Shown piece after piece: positions 36,470-48,416 of a stretch of 64,000 bases of DNA. This DNA comes from Mortierella sp. BCC40632 (Eukaryota > Mortierellomycota > Mortierellomycetes > Mortierellales > Mortierellaceae): positions 896,001 through 960,000 of the forward strand of contig WAEK01000004.1 of NCBI GenBank assembly GCA_011634665.1, read 5' to 3'. The position numbers were made by a program, and so were the translations under genes. Below the pieces are notes generated by a model. That model had not been told where the DNA came from. It ran no database searches and saw only the letters and a list, made by a program, of their open reading frames with translations. Positions within the stretch are counted from its first letter, which is position 1, and each line of letters opens with the position of its first letter.

Positions 36470-38044
36470 GTTCAGGTACCGCCAAATTTCTATGACGGCT
36501 TTATAACTTGAAAGAAAAATGCTAGAACGATTCCTTCGAACTAACTTTAGTTGAAGTTTATTACCCATTCCACTTCGGGTATTTTCTCGTGTTGGTTCAA
36601 CATTCGCATTTCTTTCCGGGAGTTTGCCTACCCTTTCTTTTTTCTTTCTTTCTTTGTTTTTGTTTTTGTTTTTCACTGGTAAATATACTGACTGGATGTA
36701 GTATACTGGTGTAAGTCACTGCTCTAGTATCAATTCGGATGATTTATGATTGCGGGCTGTGATTCTTTACAGCTTCCATGGTTTATCGGAGACTAACACT
36801 GCTGCCATGCTGTCTGTTTTCAGAGTCGAGCGTGTTCTAATGGGTAGGCAAAAAAATATTAGAGGAGAGGGTGAGGTGCTTGTTCTTGATCCGTCCGGCT
36901 TACTGAAATGGATATTCTTGCTCATTTTTTGAAAGAGTGCATGTGCAACAAGACTGGTTCCGTGGTGCATAAAAGAGTCTCTGAACAAAAGCTAGCTTGG
37001 CCTGGCGAGACTATTTTTCGTTTTGGACAGTATACCAAAAGTCTTCCCTGCTTTCTTCTTGAAAAGCTTCAAGAACCAGAATTTATCGCCGAAACACCCT
37101 TTGCTGAGCTTTTCGACATGGCCTAAAGTTGAGAAGGAGGATACCTATCAGACACACTCGCGAAGCTCTTCTAGAAGTGCGGTGTGCTGAGCAACTACTG
37201 AGAGCGAGGGTATCAAAGGAGAGTGAGTTAGTTTGTTGCGGAGCGAACGACAGTAGTCAAGAGAATGAGTATTGCGAGACAGAACAAAGAATGTGGCAGA
37301 GTTTTTGTGAGAGGAGAGTGTGTGATCTAGCGTGGTCTCTTGGAATGGAGTGGAGAGGAGTGGAGCAACAGGAAGTCGGAGCGACAAAGGTGCAGCCGTA
37401 ATCAGAGAATGAGAGGGAGGAGAAGTAGGAGTGAGAGCGTCTTCTCTGAGTTGACCATCGACTGCCGTGTATTCTTGTGATCATAAGCAATATCGATGGG
37501 TTCAAATGGTGGGACTGTGAGGGGGATAACAGCGACAGGTGAGAGTGATAACAGCAATAGGTGAGAGTGGTAACAGGGACTTGCCAAGCGTGTTAGAAGA
37601 GGGGGGGGGAGCAGTGACTGAAGGTGCGAGAGGATGGAGGGTGTTAGCACAATGTTAGGGTTGAGTTAAATTTAGTTTGGCCAGGGACGAAATCTCGGGA
37701 CACTGGAGGTTGAAAGGGATGCTAGAGGGAGTGATGCAAAAGGATCAAGGAATGCTGAAAAGCGGCCAAGAGACAATAGCACCAAGGGATAACACCAGAC
37801 GTCAACACTAAGGGACACCAGCAATATTCAACACCAAGGAGTACCAAAAGCAAGGGGTATCACCCAATGATCAAGGAAATATTCAACAATTACTTCAGAA
37901 ATCAGGAAATGCGGAAAAGTGGCACTGGAAGTAATGGCAAGGGGTGTTTGTATTTGTGGAAAAAGTCAAGGATTCTGGCATGAATAACGAGAGATGCGAT
38001 CTCATTCATTCATCCCGCCAAGGTCAAACACTATCAGCGAGCCA
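36470..38044. other. Intergenic with coding-like fragments
   Basis: 1.6 kb. A plus ORF at 36908-37126 (ending PFAELFDMA) and a preceding one at 36750-36932 look protein-like but match nothing I know and may be relics. A short tandem repeat (GATAACAGCRAYAGGTGAGAGT, about 37527-37577) is present. The remainder is unassigned. Confidence 0.35.
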
Positions 38045-40396
38045 TTATTTATGGCCAAAGAACTGTCTCTTGGATGGACTCACATTGGTTAGTCGTGGAC
38101 GGAACAGATCGGAGACCTCATCATCATTCTCTACATATTTTGTTGGTGTCCGAATGTAACGTCCTGTTTCAGCCTTTCCCATGATGGCATTGAAAGTTCG
38201 ATCAAAGAAGTTTCAATTGTCACTCACAGATACGCCTACAAATACAGAGTATCTGTATTTACTAAGGGAGGAAAATTAGCTTGAATGTCTTGAGCAGCTC
38301 TACGCACTCAATCAAGTTGCTGCTATCATACCGGTCCTTTGGCAGGTACGAGGTATCCACATGCTGCCAAACGTAGATGCCTGCTTGGAATGAGATCTGA
38401 TACAATATCATTTGAAATCCTAAGACAAGTTAATGGTTAAGAAGTAGGTGTTATTACTGCTTTCAAAATAAGAAAGCTAAGTGTAATGTCCTCTGCTTAC
38501 CGAACACGAGGACGCAAGGAGCAGTTGTAAGGATCCTGGAGTGTCTTAGATGCAGATCAATGCTGTCCTTGGCGAATCCAGACAACGCCCACGCATCCTC
38601 CAGGTAAGCACGCTGGTGACGCTCCTCTTTTGGCAACTCGAATTCCACCCTTGACAATAGTTGCATCAGGTTTCAAAGCGTCTCCACCCTTGCGCGCACG
38701 CGATCCATCCGATGCTCGATTAGCCCAATGAAGCTCGTATCGCTGATGGTAGGCAGGGAACACAAACTTAAGCAAGCTGTCAAGAGTTGAGCGTGCATGA
38801 GTGTCTTCATTCCGAAGGTGAATGAAGGGTAAGAGCCTAATGGGAAGCCTTTGATTCCTACAATTGAAATCGAAAAAAAAAAAAAAAAAAAAAAGATATG
38901 CGTTAGAGGAAAGCCTGGCATGTAGAAAATATTTTTGCCCATCAAAAAATAACATATCACTCACACTCGTTGGAACAGCACGAACAAATCATTCTGATCC
39001 CGAGACTTGGTGTCGCGTAGGCAGATATAGCCCTTTGACTTCAAATCATGCACCAATGTTCGACATAATAACAGGAACACAGAGCACAGCTTGAACAGCA
39101 GCATGGTCATCAGCTAACATTCCTGACAATTGGTATGTCATATCTCAAATATAATTAGCAGCCCTAAGTAGAACAAGAGCGCATTAGTATTCGACTCAAT
39201 GATCAAGTAAACCAAGGTGTGTGCAATAATACACTTACAAAAAGCACAGAAACTGATGTATTGTCAGCACCTCCTTACATCGTTGATGATGGGAGTGACT
39301 TCTTCTTGCAGCATCCTAAAAGATGCTCCGATATTGATACCCTCAATCACAAGCTGAGTGCAACAGTCAGAGGCCAGGGGGTCTTTGGATGGGCAGTTTA
39401 TTGCTGAAGATTAAGGTAATGCAAGGAGCTAACTATATACACAGGGTTTTGGTGGTGGTAACAGGGTAGTCACAAATAGTGGCAAGGCCGCAGCTTGAAG
39501 AGGACACTATCGCACTGAGAGACGACGATGGTGGTCGGGTCAAGGGAGGTTGAAAGTTCTTTAGATTTTTCTCCACCTGCTGCAGATTCTACTGACAGTG
39601 CTGCAGACGCTTCTTTTTCTCGTGCTGAAGGATCTCCTGCTCATGAGCGCTTGTCAATTGACCTAGATTAAAGGAAGGTAAAGGGACTTCGCTCAAAATA
39701 GCTGCGTCGTCACCATCGGTTTCTTTCACCAAACTTGATAATTGGTGCCTTCTTCGGCCTCCTTGTTCCTCGGCAACCATTCAGGCCTCTTGTTCTTCAT
39801 CGGGGAGCCCTCTTCTATTCAGCAAATGTCAAAAAAGAGAACGATAGAGCATCAGATCAGATCTGCGACAAAATTGTACAATGGCAATGCGTGCACAATG
39901 CTCATGTTACCTTCGAGCCTGCGTTTTGATTTGAGAGTACCTGCAGACACATCTTGGCCACTACCGCCATTGTCCAGTAATTTGGCAGTATTAGTGATCT
40001 CGCTCGCGCTTGCTGTCTGCACCACCCTTGCCGACTTGATCACAGCTATCTCTAAATTGGTTTTGGTCTCTCACTTTTCTATCTTGAGCAAATGATTCGA
40101 TCAAAACGACTGCGGCTTGTTCCGAGTAAACACTTCGTACATCGCCCGTAGCACTCGTCGATGATCGCACCGGAGACGAGAGGATCTGATCAGCGTTTTA
40201 TACGCCGCTTTGGCATCCTCCAAGTCCACGAACCCAAATCTTTGTACAAACGGCACAAAAGGGGTACTCTCTGATTTTTCCTGCTCCATGAGTCATGGAA
40301 AGTATTCTTTGCCATACACTTGCCCTGATACTCCGCTTGACCCCTTCTTGGAGTCAACAGCCTCTGTAGCAGTCGGTCTACGAAAAGCTCGTTCAT
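38045..40396 (-). pseudogene. Nuclease-like family relic, copy A
   Basis: On the minus strand, pieces align in order with copies B and C. The N-terminus starts at 40396 (MNELFVDRLLQRLL) and shifts frame at about 40290 into a segment containing FVQRFGFVDLEDAKAAYKTL. Then comes an ExxxxIKSARVVQTASASE segment, a TDGDDAAILS linker, LVIEGINIGASFR (about 39340), a DQNDLFVLFQR exon (about 38970-39080), and a core exon with YELHWANRASDGSRARKGG and DALKPDATIVK. Next are LEDAWALSGFAKDSIDLHL, a splice at VFG, an ILYQISFQAGIYVWQHVDTS exon (about 38290-38425), and a final exon ending NVSPSKRQFFGHK with TAA at 38047-38045. A frameshift and short deletion remove the ExK strand after DATIVK, and there are in-frame stops near 40063-40100. 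It therefore appears inactive. Confidence 0.6.
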
Positions 40397-40527
40397 TTTG
40401 AAATAAAGTGCTAGGACAATTTCTAATAGACTCGCGCGTCATTTAGGGAGCACCGCGTGGCTTAGCTGGGTTACATCGTCCATTCATAGGATACGCCCTT
40501 CGGAATTTTGCTTCCAAATTCGTGTAT

Positions 40528-40530
<3 letters not shown>

Positions 40531-40592
<62 letters not shown>
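40531..40592. repeat. (CT)n microsatellite, about 30 units
   Basis: Perfect CT run ending in T8. Confidence 0.95.
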
Positions 40593-40599
<7 letters not shown>

Positions 40600-40970
40600 C
40601 GTAAAGCACTTCCTCCACGTGTCTCTCATCAATCAGCTCTCCAAGGTTCCTCCATCATTAATCTTTGCTACTGCTGACTGTGTCCGCCAGCGCGCCATCC
40701 TTTTCTCATCCATTGCTGCCATTTGCCACTGCTCCACAATCCTTTCAAATCTTGTCATTCTTCTCCCCTGACTTGTCTTTTCTTGTAAACTGTTTGTAGC
40801 CTTGTTCCCAATCTCTGTCTACTCGTCCACTCGTAGCATAGAATTGAAGGTAATGTAGAGAACCAAAGCAAAAAGCTGAGTAGGACTCTTAACGTCATCT
40901 GACATCTTGAGGGATCTTTCCAGCGTGTGAGATCCAATTGATGTTACGGTGGGTTAAGAAGTACCTGATT

Positions 40971-41041
40971 TCCAGCGAGCACATTTCCATTGTCAAAACC
41001 AGCCCTCGCAATTATTTGTGTCCGTTGTGTAGCTCGCTGGA
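40971..41041. repeat. Short inverted-repeat element, unit 1
   Basis: Ends TCCAGCGAGC and GCTCGCTGGA are perfect inverted repeats. A wider imperfect pair (GTGTGAGATCC near 40925 and GGATCTCATCAC near 41040) encloses them. The interior is similar to 41199-41264. Confidence 0.6.
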
Positions 41042-41198
41042 TCTCATCACACCCTACGAAGCTGTAAGTTGTGGAGAGTAATGGGTCTCACGCCACTAGA
41101 AGTGGCAGAGCAGACGCCCATCGATGTGGTTCGCTGCGCGGCGGTCGTCCCAGTCGATTTGTGGCACAGCCCTGTAGCCCAATCTTATCAATACTCCA

Positions 41199-41264
41199 TT
41201 TCCAGCACTTTCCTGTCAAAACCTGCCCTCATGAATGCGTTCGTGTCCGTAGTGCTGCTGGAAA
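41199..41264. repeat. Short inverted-repeat element, unit 2
   Basis: Ends TTTCCAGCACT and AGTGCTGCTGGAAA pair. The interior TGTCAAAACCTGCCCTC and TCGTGTCCGTAGTG parallel unit 1 (TGTCAAAACCAGCCCTC, TTGTGTCCGTTGTG). Confidence 0.6.
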
Positions 41265-41450
41265 GGAGTCATTGGTCCACACCGAATAGAGTGTCTTTTG
41301 CGAGTTTATCTATCAGCATTAACTTACACAAAGAGTTCGTTATTGTGTCGATGAGAGGAGTTTGTTAACCACAGCTGGACCCGCATATACCATGGCAATG
41401 TCATCAAGTGCTAGAACGAGTCCGCAGACGGGATCAAGAAAAAATGAGTC

Positions 41451-43610
41451 GTGGCTCTCGGACAGGGTTTTTTCCTATGTCTTTGCTCACAAACAACTCT
41501 CAATCCTACCGACTTCTTCACACATTTTCAGTATGTCGACAGAAGGTCAGCACACAGAGAATATGGGTCCATCATAAACTGCAGCAGAGTTTTCAGTCTG
41601 AAACAGCAATCAACTCTTGTGGAAGAATTTGAACGCTGGAAAACCAACAAGGCCGACTTGTTTTGGACTGAAATTATGAAGTCAAATACCACGGCTCTGT
41701 TACTCTCCCGCACGGAATTGTCGCTGATACAAAACGCCACCCCTCTAGCCGACAATACTATCAAAGAGTCATCTAAGAAGACAATGAAGAAGCGCCTGGG
41801 ACACAAGGAACGGTCTAACTACGAGCGCCGCAGATACCCGTCAGACTTGGGCTTGCATTTGGAGGCGATGGCAACGAGGTAGAAACAGGAAAAGACCTTG
41901 AGACTGGTAAGAATCTCATTTCGTCAGAACTATTACATTATTTTCTTTTAATACTAGCCACACCGTTTTAGTTTCTCTCGAGATGAAGGCTCACTAAGGC
42001 TGTTCTCACTCGACACAGCGATTGACGCAACTATCTCTCAGAACAATGTTCCTTCGCGCGGACCCAGCCACAAACGGGCTCAGGAACAGGGAGTGATCCA
42101 GATTGTGGAGGAGACTACGCCGTCAAAGAAAAAGAAACTGCCCAACAAATGTTTGGTAGCCACACCAACAGACACCACACGCTCGACAGCCACAACCACA
42201 ACAACCATTTTCGACGCATCAAAAGCATTATCAATCAATCTCAAGCTGAAAGACTTTGACGTCGGCAAAGCTTTCAAGGTATTGCAAACCAATGCCGAGG
42301 AGATAATAAATGATGAATCGAAGAAGGTTACGATCTCCAATGTTCATTTATTCCTGTAAGTTCAATCGAAGCACACGGTTTATCTACCATTGCCTATTAC
42401 GAATTCTGCGACTTAACTTTTTGGTTTGCTCCTTTGAAAATAGTGCAGGCAACAGTGTTTGGCACACCACCGTTGCCTTGCCTGGCATGAATGAGCGTAT
42501 CCACCGGTCGATTTGCGATTCCCTTGAGGCTCCAAAGGTCCAACTTTCTCCCAACGAGGTCCATCTGTGCATCGAACTTGGAAGAGAGCTGTCAGACTCA
42601 GGCAAGGTTCGATGTCGATCAATGGAAGGCGACGAGGAAGAGCTTATATTTCATTTGTTCCAGACCCTGTAATTATCATCATAGTATTCCAATGCCTTAC
42701 CTCTGGATTCAAATATGCATCACAGCATCAGCTAACATACTCGTTGGATCGTCTGTCCCTGACTTTGACCTAGTGCGAACAAACTATCGATCGAGGCGAA
42801 GCCATGGGCGCTCAAGAATGAGGATAGTCATGCCCACGGTGCCTTAGATGCCATTATCACACAGCTGTTTCCAGAGGGATGAGCACCATACGAAATGATA
42901 TGGGCTAATCGCCCGTCTGAAGCAAGCAAGCTGCGTCGAGGAGAGCCTCTAAAGCCCGATGGCACGATCGTGAAAGAAGATCTCGAGGTTACATTCTTGG
43001 AGATCAAGAGCCCAAAAGATGATAGATGCCAATCTAAGTAATTGGAAGACTTCTGGAATTTATCTTCATTTGCCAAGGATTGTATTGACTTGAACCTTAG
43101 CGCTCGGCGATTAATCGGCGAAGGTCCCATCATTCAGGTGTTTGGTATGGTGAACGCTGCCGCTGCTCTCTCCAGTACTTTCATGTCATATTGTCAGTAT
43201 GCTCTCATTAATAACATGCGTTTGCATTTTATGTTACTCGTCTTTGTTATCTTAGGTCACAAAGTGACACTGTACGTCATGAATTTTGTCTCGGGATTGT
43301 ATATCTTGCACCAGGTCAATACTTGCTATCTCCTACGAGATCTTCATGACTTGGGAGGCATGATCCAGTGTATTGAGATCTTCAGAACTTTGAAGGTAAA
43401 GAGAATCATCAAATGAGTGTAATTCGACTGTATAGCGTAGTATAGACTTGCTTTAACATTATTTGGTACTAGCGGATTCTGGACGCTTTGGACCTGCACC
43501 GGTACATTGGGACACCATGCTCTGAGGAAGAGGACCTATTATCCTTCGATCAACTCCCCCGGCCCACAAATGTGTCGCCTACCGCACGACCATTCTTCCC
43601 GAGGACGTGA
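41451..43610 (+). pseudogene. Nuclease-like family relic, copy B (best preserved)
   Basis: Plus-strand copy. Order of pieces: LVEEFERWKTNKADLFW (about 41620), ALLLSRTELSLIQNATPLAD, a linker with a KKKK nuclear-localisation-like patch, LSINLKLKDFDVGKAFKVLQ (about 42230-42290), EEELIFHLFQTL (about 42640), ALKNEDSHAHGALDAII, YEMIWANRPSEASKLRRGE, LKPDGTIVKEDLEVTFLEIK (D...ExK, as in PD-(D/E)XK nucleases), LEDFWNLSSFAKDCIDLNL, splice at VFG, HKVTLYVMNFVSGLYILHQV, splice, then HRYIGTPCSEEEDL and an end at 43610. In-frame stops occur at PEG-TGA-APY (about 42880) and SK-TAA-LED (about 43039); everything else keeps frame through plausible introns. It is either a young pseudogene or, less likely, uses readthrough. 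Start is uncertain. Confidence 0.6.
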
Positions 43611-44260
43611 TATCGCTGCTATTTGCCTTGTCTATTGTTTGACTTCTGCTCCATTTCCCCAAATAACCCTTTCTACCGCTGCACATGTTACTCCTCGGCC
43701 AGCATTCTTATCTTTTGCAATGTCTTCCTCAGTGTTTCAAGCAACAAATAGCAACTCCAAGCTTGTTAGCAGCATTACACATTAAACAAATAGCACATAT
43801 CTGAAGCAAAGAAACTCCTACTGCTTTTAAAAGTTATTGACCTGACAATATCAGTCTTTTCTATCCACTTTGTTGATTCATCCATCCTCGCGCTTTCGCC
43901 CAACTTGCTCAACTGACAAAGAAATGTCTCTCACAAGGGACGGATGTCTTTTGCTTTGATGGTCGGGCGTTGTTGACTTGAGCGGACGATTGTACATATA
44001 TCCCACCTTTGATCTCTAACGCCCTTCTTCACTTGTGCACTCTCTCTTTCTCTGGATCTCTGCCCCATATATTGAAGGTTCAAAAAGCAGTGTTGCTATG
44101 AACACTTGGCTGCCACAAACCAGTTATTAATAAGAACTAGCAGCTACCCGCGGCTCCGCCCGCATATACAAAATCATACAGCAAGCGGGTCCAATGATGT
44201 CTTCGATTCGTCCTCCTTGTCGTCCATTATGCGCTTCTCATTTGTATTGCAAATGTTGTT
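43611..44260. other. Intergenic flank of the LINE-like repeat
   Basis: No supported gene. A GC-rich motif CTACCCGCGGCTCCGCCCGC at about 44148-44167 resembles end motifs of some transposons but has no clear partner. Confidence 0.3.
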
Positions 44261-45040
44261 CAACCAACAAGTGCATACATTCTTCAGCAGCACTAAAGAC
44301 ACACATCAGCTGCCCCATAGGATGAAAAAGCTTTTTGGAATGATGCCTACTAGGAAAGTAGTGCATGTCCACAACCAAGAAGTGTACCCAAATGGACGGT
44401 GTAGGTTCTACAGCTACAGAGAAGAGGATGACGACCATGTGTGGAGGTGTCCAGCATCTGAGGGTCAGAGAAAAGAAAAAAGTGATGAGGCCATAAGGAG
44501 GCTCGATGACTGGGGAAGGAGAGCGGTCAGTGAAGCCAAAAGCTAAGGAAGCATTCGAAAGGCGGAGGAAGAATGACTTGCCAGGATTGAAGATCCCTAG
44601 ACAGATGTTCTGGAGAGGTACACCGGCTAGTGTGGTGGCCAGGAGCCTCGATTTTATACAGGAGAGTCCGGACTCTCCACATGATCCTTAATACAACGAT
44701 AGGACACAAGCAAGACCCCTTAGGACCTTTGGCTCTCTCTGCCGCGGTCTGATGCCAGCAGCACTGACTGAGAGATGGAAGAGGTTGTTCGCGGTGACAG
44801 AGTCAATGGCAGCATTAGTAGCCCACCGTTTTGTCGGTTACATTGAAACGCAAGCAACTGAAACGATATGGAAAGAACGTTGCACAACAACGGTGGCATG
44901 GGAGACACGGCATGCGATCGCCCTTGGAAAAAAGAAAGGCTCTCATCGGGGAGTAAGAGGACGATGGAATGACGGCTATGAGTTTGCGTGCCTTGCAGAC
45001 GCCTGCCTCTGTGGGTCGCTTCTCCTAGATCACCAAGAGA
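44261..45040 (+). mobile_element. LINE-like retrotransposon 3' fragment, copy 1
   Basis: About 780 bases repeated at 50371-51131 in the same orientation. The coding relic includes KVVHVHNQEVYPNGRCRFYS, then DDHVWRCPASEGQRKE (a zinc-knuckle-like C...H...C), IPRQMFWRGTP, a frame break near 44540-44700, and VAHRFVGYIETQATETIWKE with RCTTTVAWETRHAIALGKKK. HVWRC followed by ETIWKERC is reminiscent of the C-terminal part of non-LTR reverse transcriptases. No reverse-transcriptase core is present, so this is a 5'-truncated, decayed fragment. The class is my inference. Confidence 0.5.
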
Positions 45041-46437
45041 AAACGAAATCGCATCATGGCGGTTGTCAACGATGCGATTGCCACAAATGCCAGGGATGGG
45101 CACGAGGCTTATAAAACACGAATCCGCCAGGTGCTTCAGCAAGCCAGGACTCTGCAACCTCCACAAGACGCTACCGCCTCGCCTGCTGTGCTGCAACAAC
45201 ACCACGAAAGCTTTTCATATGTTCTCATGCTACGAATGATGCAAGCGCTTTTTCCCCACCCTGTCCAAGACAGCCGATCCGCCTCTGCTGGGTCAGACGA
45301 CGGGTGAACAGCATATTAGGCATGTTCTGGATCTGATTCGCAGGGAGGAGATGAGGAGGCACTTTTCATCAGTTCCAGACTTTGGTCTATTGATGATGCA
45401 GAGCTCATTCGGCGCCAAGGCGAGCAAACCTTTGTGACTTCATTAGAAACTGGAGTTCAGGCGCTGGTTGCTGTCAGTGTTCATCAAAGACTAGTTAACA
45501 AACACCAAATGACTAATTTTTAATTAGTCCTTGACCTTCCTGCTGCGAGTTTTTTTTTTTTTTTTTTAAGAAGGCCATTTAGTACGACGTTATGGGTGAT
45601 AGAGCAGTTTACGCGTTGCATCTTACGATGAAGAATCCACATATTCCAGCAGTAGTGGGAACCACATAACTATCATTCTAAACCATGAAGGATGTGTCTG
45701 GGAAATTGATAATCTGGATGAGCAGGGTCCGTATTTTCTGGGCAAAGCCGATCAAGACTTGAAAGATCAGAAAAAAGACGGTCAAAAAAGATCAGGGGAA
45801 AGACTTAAAACACTTCAAACACTTCACAACCCTCAGCCCGCTGGAGAAGCGAGTGTGGATTGCTCTCTGTGCAGATTGAAAGTCTGCAAGTCCTAGATTT
45901 TAGATTAGAGGGGGTCTTTACTAGTGGATGAAGGCTTGGCGTTCCCTTCATTTATTTTACGAAATGGCGATGGTAGAATAAAAAACGCCTCTTTCCTCTC
46001 TTATACCTCTTACTCAACACACTCCCCTTCGCCAATACCAATACACAAAATTGGACTGGGCCGATGGTGACATTGTCGAGCTGGCATTCCTCCACTGTCG
46101 CAAAGACCTGACTGTCTTCAAGGATAATATGAAGCTCACACGTCAGGAAATTGTCGCCTGCGGGATTTCTGGGATCGCATGCTACGTCCACACGTGGAGA
46201 ATATTCGATCACAGCCAGCGACATCATGAAATCTGAAGTAAAAAATCGCATCACTTCTGGCGCAATCCGTTGTCCTCCTCCCTCTCTCAAGCCACCCTTC
46301 TTGCCAGTCATCCCGCTATTCCAAGATCTCAGGAGATGAAACGTGCAAAAAAAAAAAAAAAGATAATAATAATAGGGCGATTAGGCACCATCGATGTGAT
46401 AAATGTTATGCCCTCAGTCGTATATTAAGCAACTCAC
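45041..46437. other. Unassigned coding fragments
   Basis: The plus frame at 45056-45307 (AYKTRIRQVLQQARTLQPP, FSYVLMLRMMQALFPHP) followed, after a likely splice, by about 45340-45510 (ALFISSRLWSIDDAELIRRQ) looks like the end of a gene whose front is missing. A minus ORF at 45952-46311 (119 codons, with DVACDPRNPAGDNFLTCELH) is also protein-like and may belong to nuclease-family copy C or be independent. A poly-T lies near 45550-45566. I cannot name any of these. Confidence 0.35.
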
Positions 46438-48279
46438 ATGAAGAGCGGAAGTAGTTTGAGTGTCATTGTCTTCTTGAAATCATCCACAATAGCGCCGGCT
46501 TCCACTTACAGGCGCCTAAACGGGTTCCCAATGTCAATGCCATCAATCACAAGCTCAGATAGTTTAATTGCAGCAGGGTCGAAAAACATGGAAATGTTGA
46601 ATCGCTCTCCTTCTCTTGTTCCTGAAGCTGACGGTTCTTTTCTACTGCGGCTGCTCTTGTTCTTGTAGATCCAGCAGTTCATCACGTTGTCGCCTCTTGT
46701 TGATTGCCATTGTAATTGATGACCGACCCACCGCAGCGTCTTGACCATCCTCTAAATCGTGACCTGGGGCTTTCCGGGCAGATTGCGCATCTGAGGCTGT
46801 CGGTGGTGATGATTCTAATAAGGTAGCGTCAAATGAAGAATGAGGTGAAGCTCTTTGGAGTTAATGAATGCTGCGAAGATCGATTAAAAAAATGACAGTA
46901 GCTCCTATTGACACAAACCATTGTTGTTCGAAGACGGCAGAGATGTTGACACGAGCACACTCTCAATCGTGGCACTGCTGCTGAAGGTGGCTCCCTCGGC
47001 ATTACTCTCCCGGTTTCTCGAGGCCCCACATACAGCCTTCGCATTTTTTTTGAACACTGCAAAATAGCCTAAATATCATGATTCTAATCAATATCTGTTC
47101 TTCTCTATGATAGACCTCAGAAGTGCAAGTAGGACGGACTAACTTACGAGAACAGGGAAAGGTAACTTCTGAACGAATGGAGGTTGTCCAGGAATAAGAA
47201 AAGAAGGTCTGGTATTCTGTCTAACTAATAAGAGAACAGTAGAATGGGGAGTGGCTATCAATAAAATGGGATCTTGCGGTCATAATCCATTGCGGACCAA
47301 ACTGGGATGGGTCCGTGAAGTCCATGCATCATGGCCGGGAGGACAATGAGCCAAACGATGATCTAAGGACCATCGTTTGGGAGCCTTTCTTGGATGCAAA
47401 CACCCCTAAATCGAGTCTCATACGTACCAAAATGCAGTCGTTACTTCGATCTGTTAACTATCTCCTGCCGTCACGCTGGTGGGGAATCGAGGAGAGGTAT
47501 GATAGGATCTGTTCAGGACATATGCGAAAAAATGGGCCTTAGTATGAGAGAGTTTGGGGGAAGAGTATGGTTCCTGTAGAAGTTCGGAGACTTGCCGGTA
47601 CCTGAAAATAAGCACGCTTGAAGCGAAGTGCAAATGTATTCGGAAGAAAGAAGCTGCTCTTTATTTAGTGGGGGGTGGGGTCCTTATATAGCCCCCCACC
47701 GGAGGACACCTAATCGCATTTACTACATTACAACACTTTGGAGGGTCCATCTGAATAATCGTAGGAAAAAGAGAATAATGAACAAGTTTCTAAGGGCTAA
47801 CATTCACAGTACAATTATAAAAACAGTTTATCCATACCTTGGCTCGACGTTCTGTTGGAACTGCTTGATGATATAGGTTGTAGAGTCAAGCGGGAATTGA
47901 CATTGATATAATGTTCTCTCAAATCGTCGCTCCCTTTGATAATCTCACCAACGGCCCTCTTTGTGGACACTCGAACTCGATGCGCAGCGGTTCTGTCGGC
48001 CCAGAATTCTTCACCTTCTGAGGCTCTCCATAAATCGTATTGGTGGATCAGGCGCTTTCTCGCGGTATAAGGTATAGCAGTAGATCGCAGCACTTGTACA
48101 AAGAGTGGATGTGCAGTGTTCTCTGAATGAAGCTTAAATTGAGCTGCGAATTCTGACATCTGAACATCTTCATCCTCCTCGAGTTTCTTAAGAACCCAAC
48201 TCAAGAGGCCTTTCACCACACGTGGTGCCACAGAGTCTGCAGCTTTCAGGCTCTCTCGGCGAGCTGGGGCCTTCTGCAT
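46438..48279 (-). pseudogene. Nuclease-like family relic, copy C
   Basis: The N-terminal part is the 154-codon minus ORF 47815-48279 (WVLKKLEEDEDVQMSEFAAQ, LIHQYDLWRASEGEEFW, AVGEIIKGSDDL), parallel to LVEEFERWKTNKADLFW in copy B. Downstream on the same strand (46440-46830) are DLEDGQDAAV, a Gln-rich stretch, then FDPAAIKLSELVIDGIDIG followed by RL-TAA-VEAGAIVDDFKKTMTLK. The TAA stands where copy B has a Gln codon (KVLQ), so it looks like a nonsense mutation. A frame change lies near 46640. The nuclease core (LKPD...LEIK) was not found in this copy. The 47.0-47.8 kb interval between the halves looks inserted. Confidence 0.5.
47315..47580 (+). other. Coding-like fragment of unknown origin
   Basis: The plus frame 47315-47542 reads ...SSLIRTKMQSLLRSVNYLLP followed by RWWGIEERYDRICSGHMRKN, then breaks frame. 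It is clearly non-random but I do not recognise it. Immediately downstream (47670-47705) G8TGGGG and GCCCCCCACC form a G/C inverted repeat around TCCTTATATA. It may be part of an insertion that splits nuclease-family copy C. Confidence 0.3.
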
Positions 48280-48416
48280 TTTAACTCCTAATAGATCTTG
48301 CAGGATTTGAAAGTGGGCAATAAAGGTCAGTATTTTACAACTGCGCTTCGTAAGAGAGAGTAAAAGAAACCAAAATGTTGTGGACGCATTAACACTGGTT
48401 CATCCAGCTCGTCTTT

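Larger units (their letters stand above)
40397..41450. other. Intergenic with (CT)n and hairpin-forming repeats
   Basis: Contains a 60-base CT microsatellite (40531-40592) and two related short inverted-repeat units (40971-41041 and 41199-41264). No supported gene. Confidence 0.4.
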
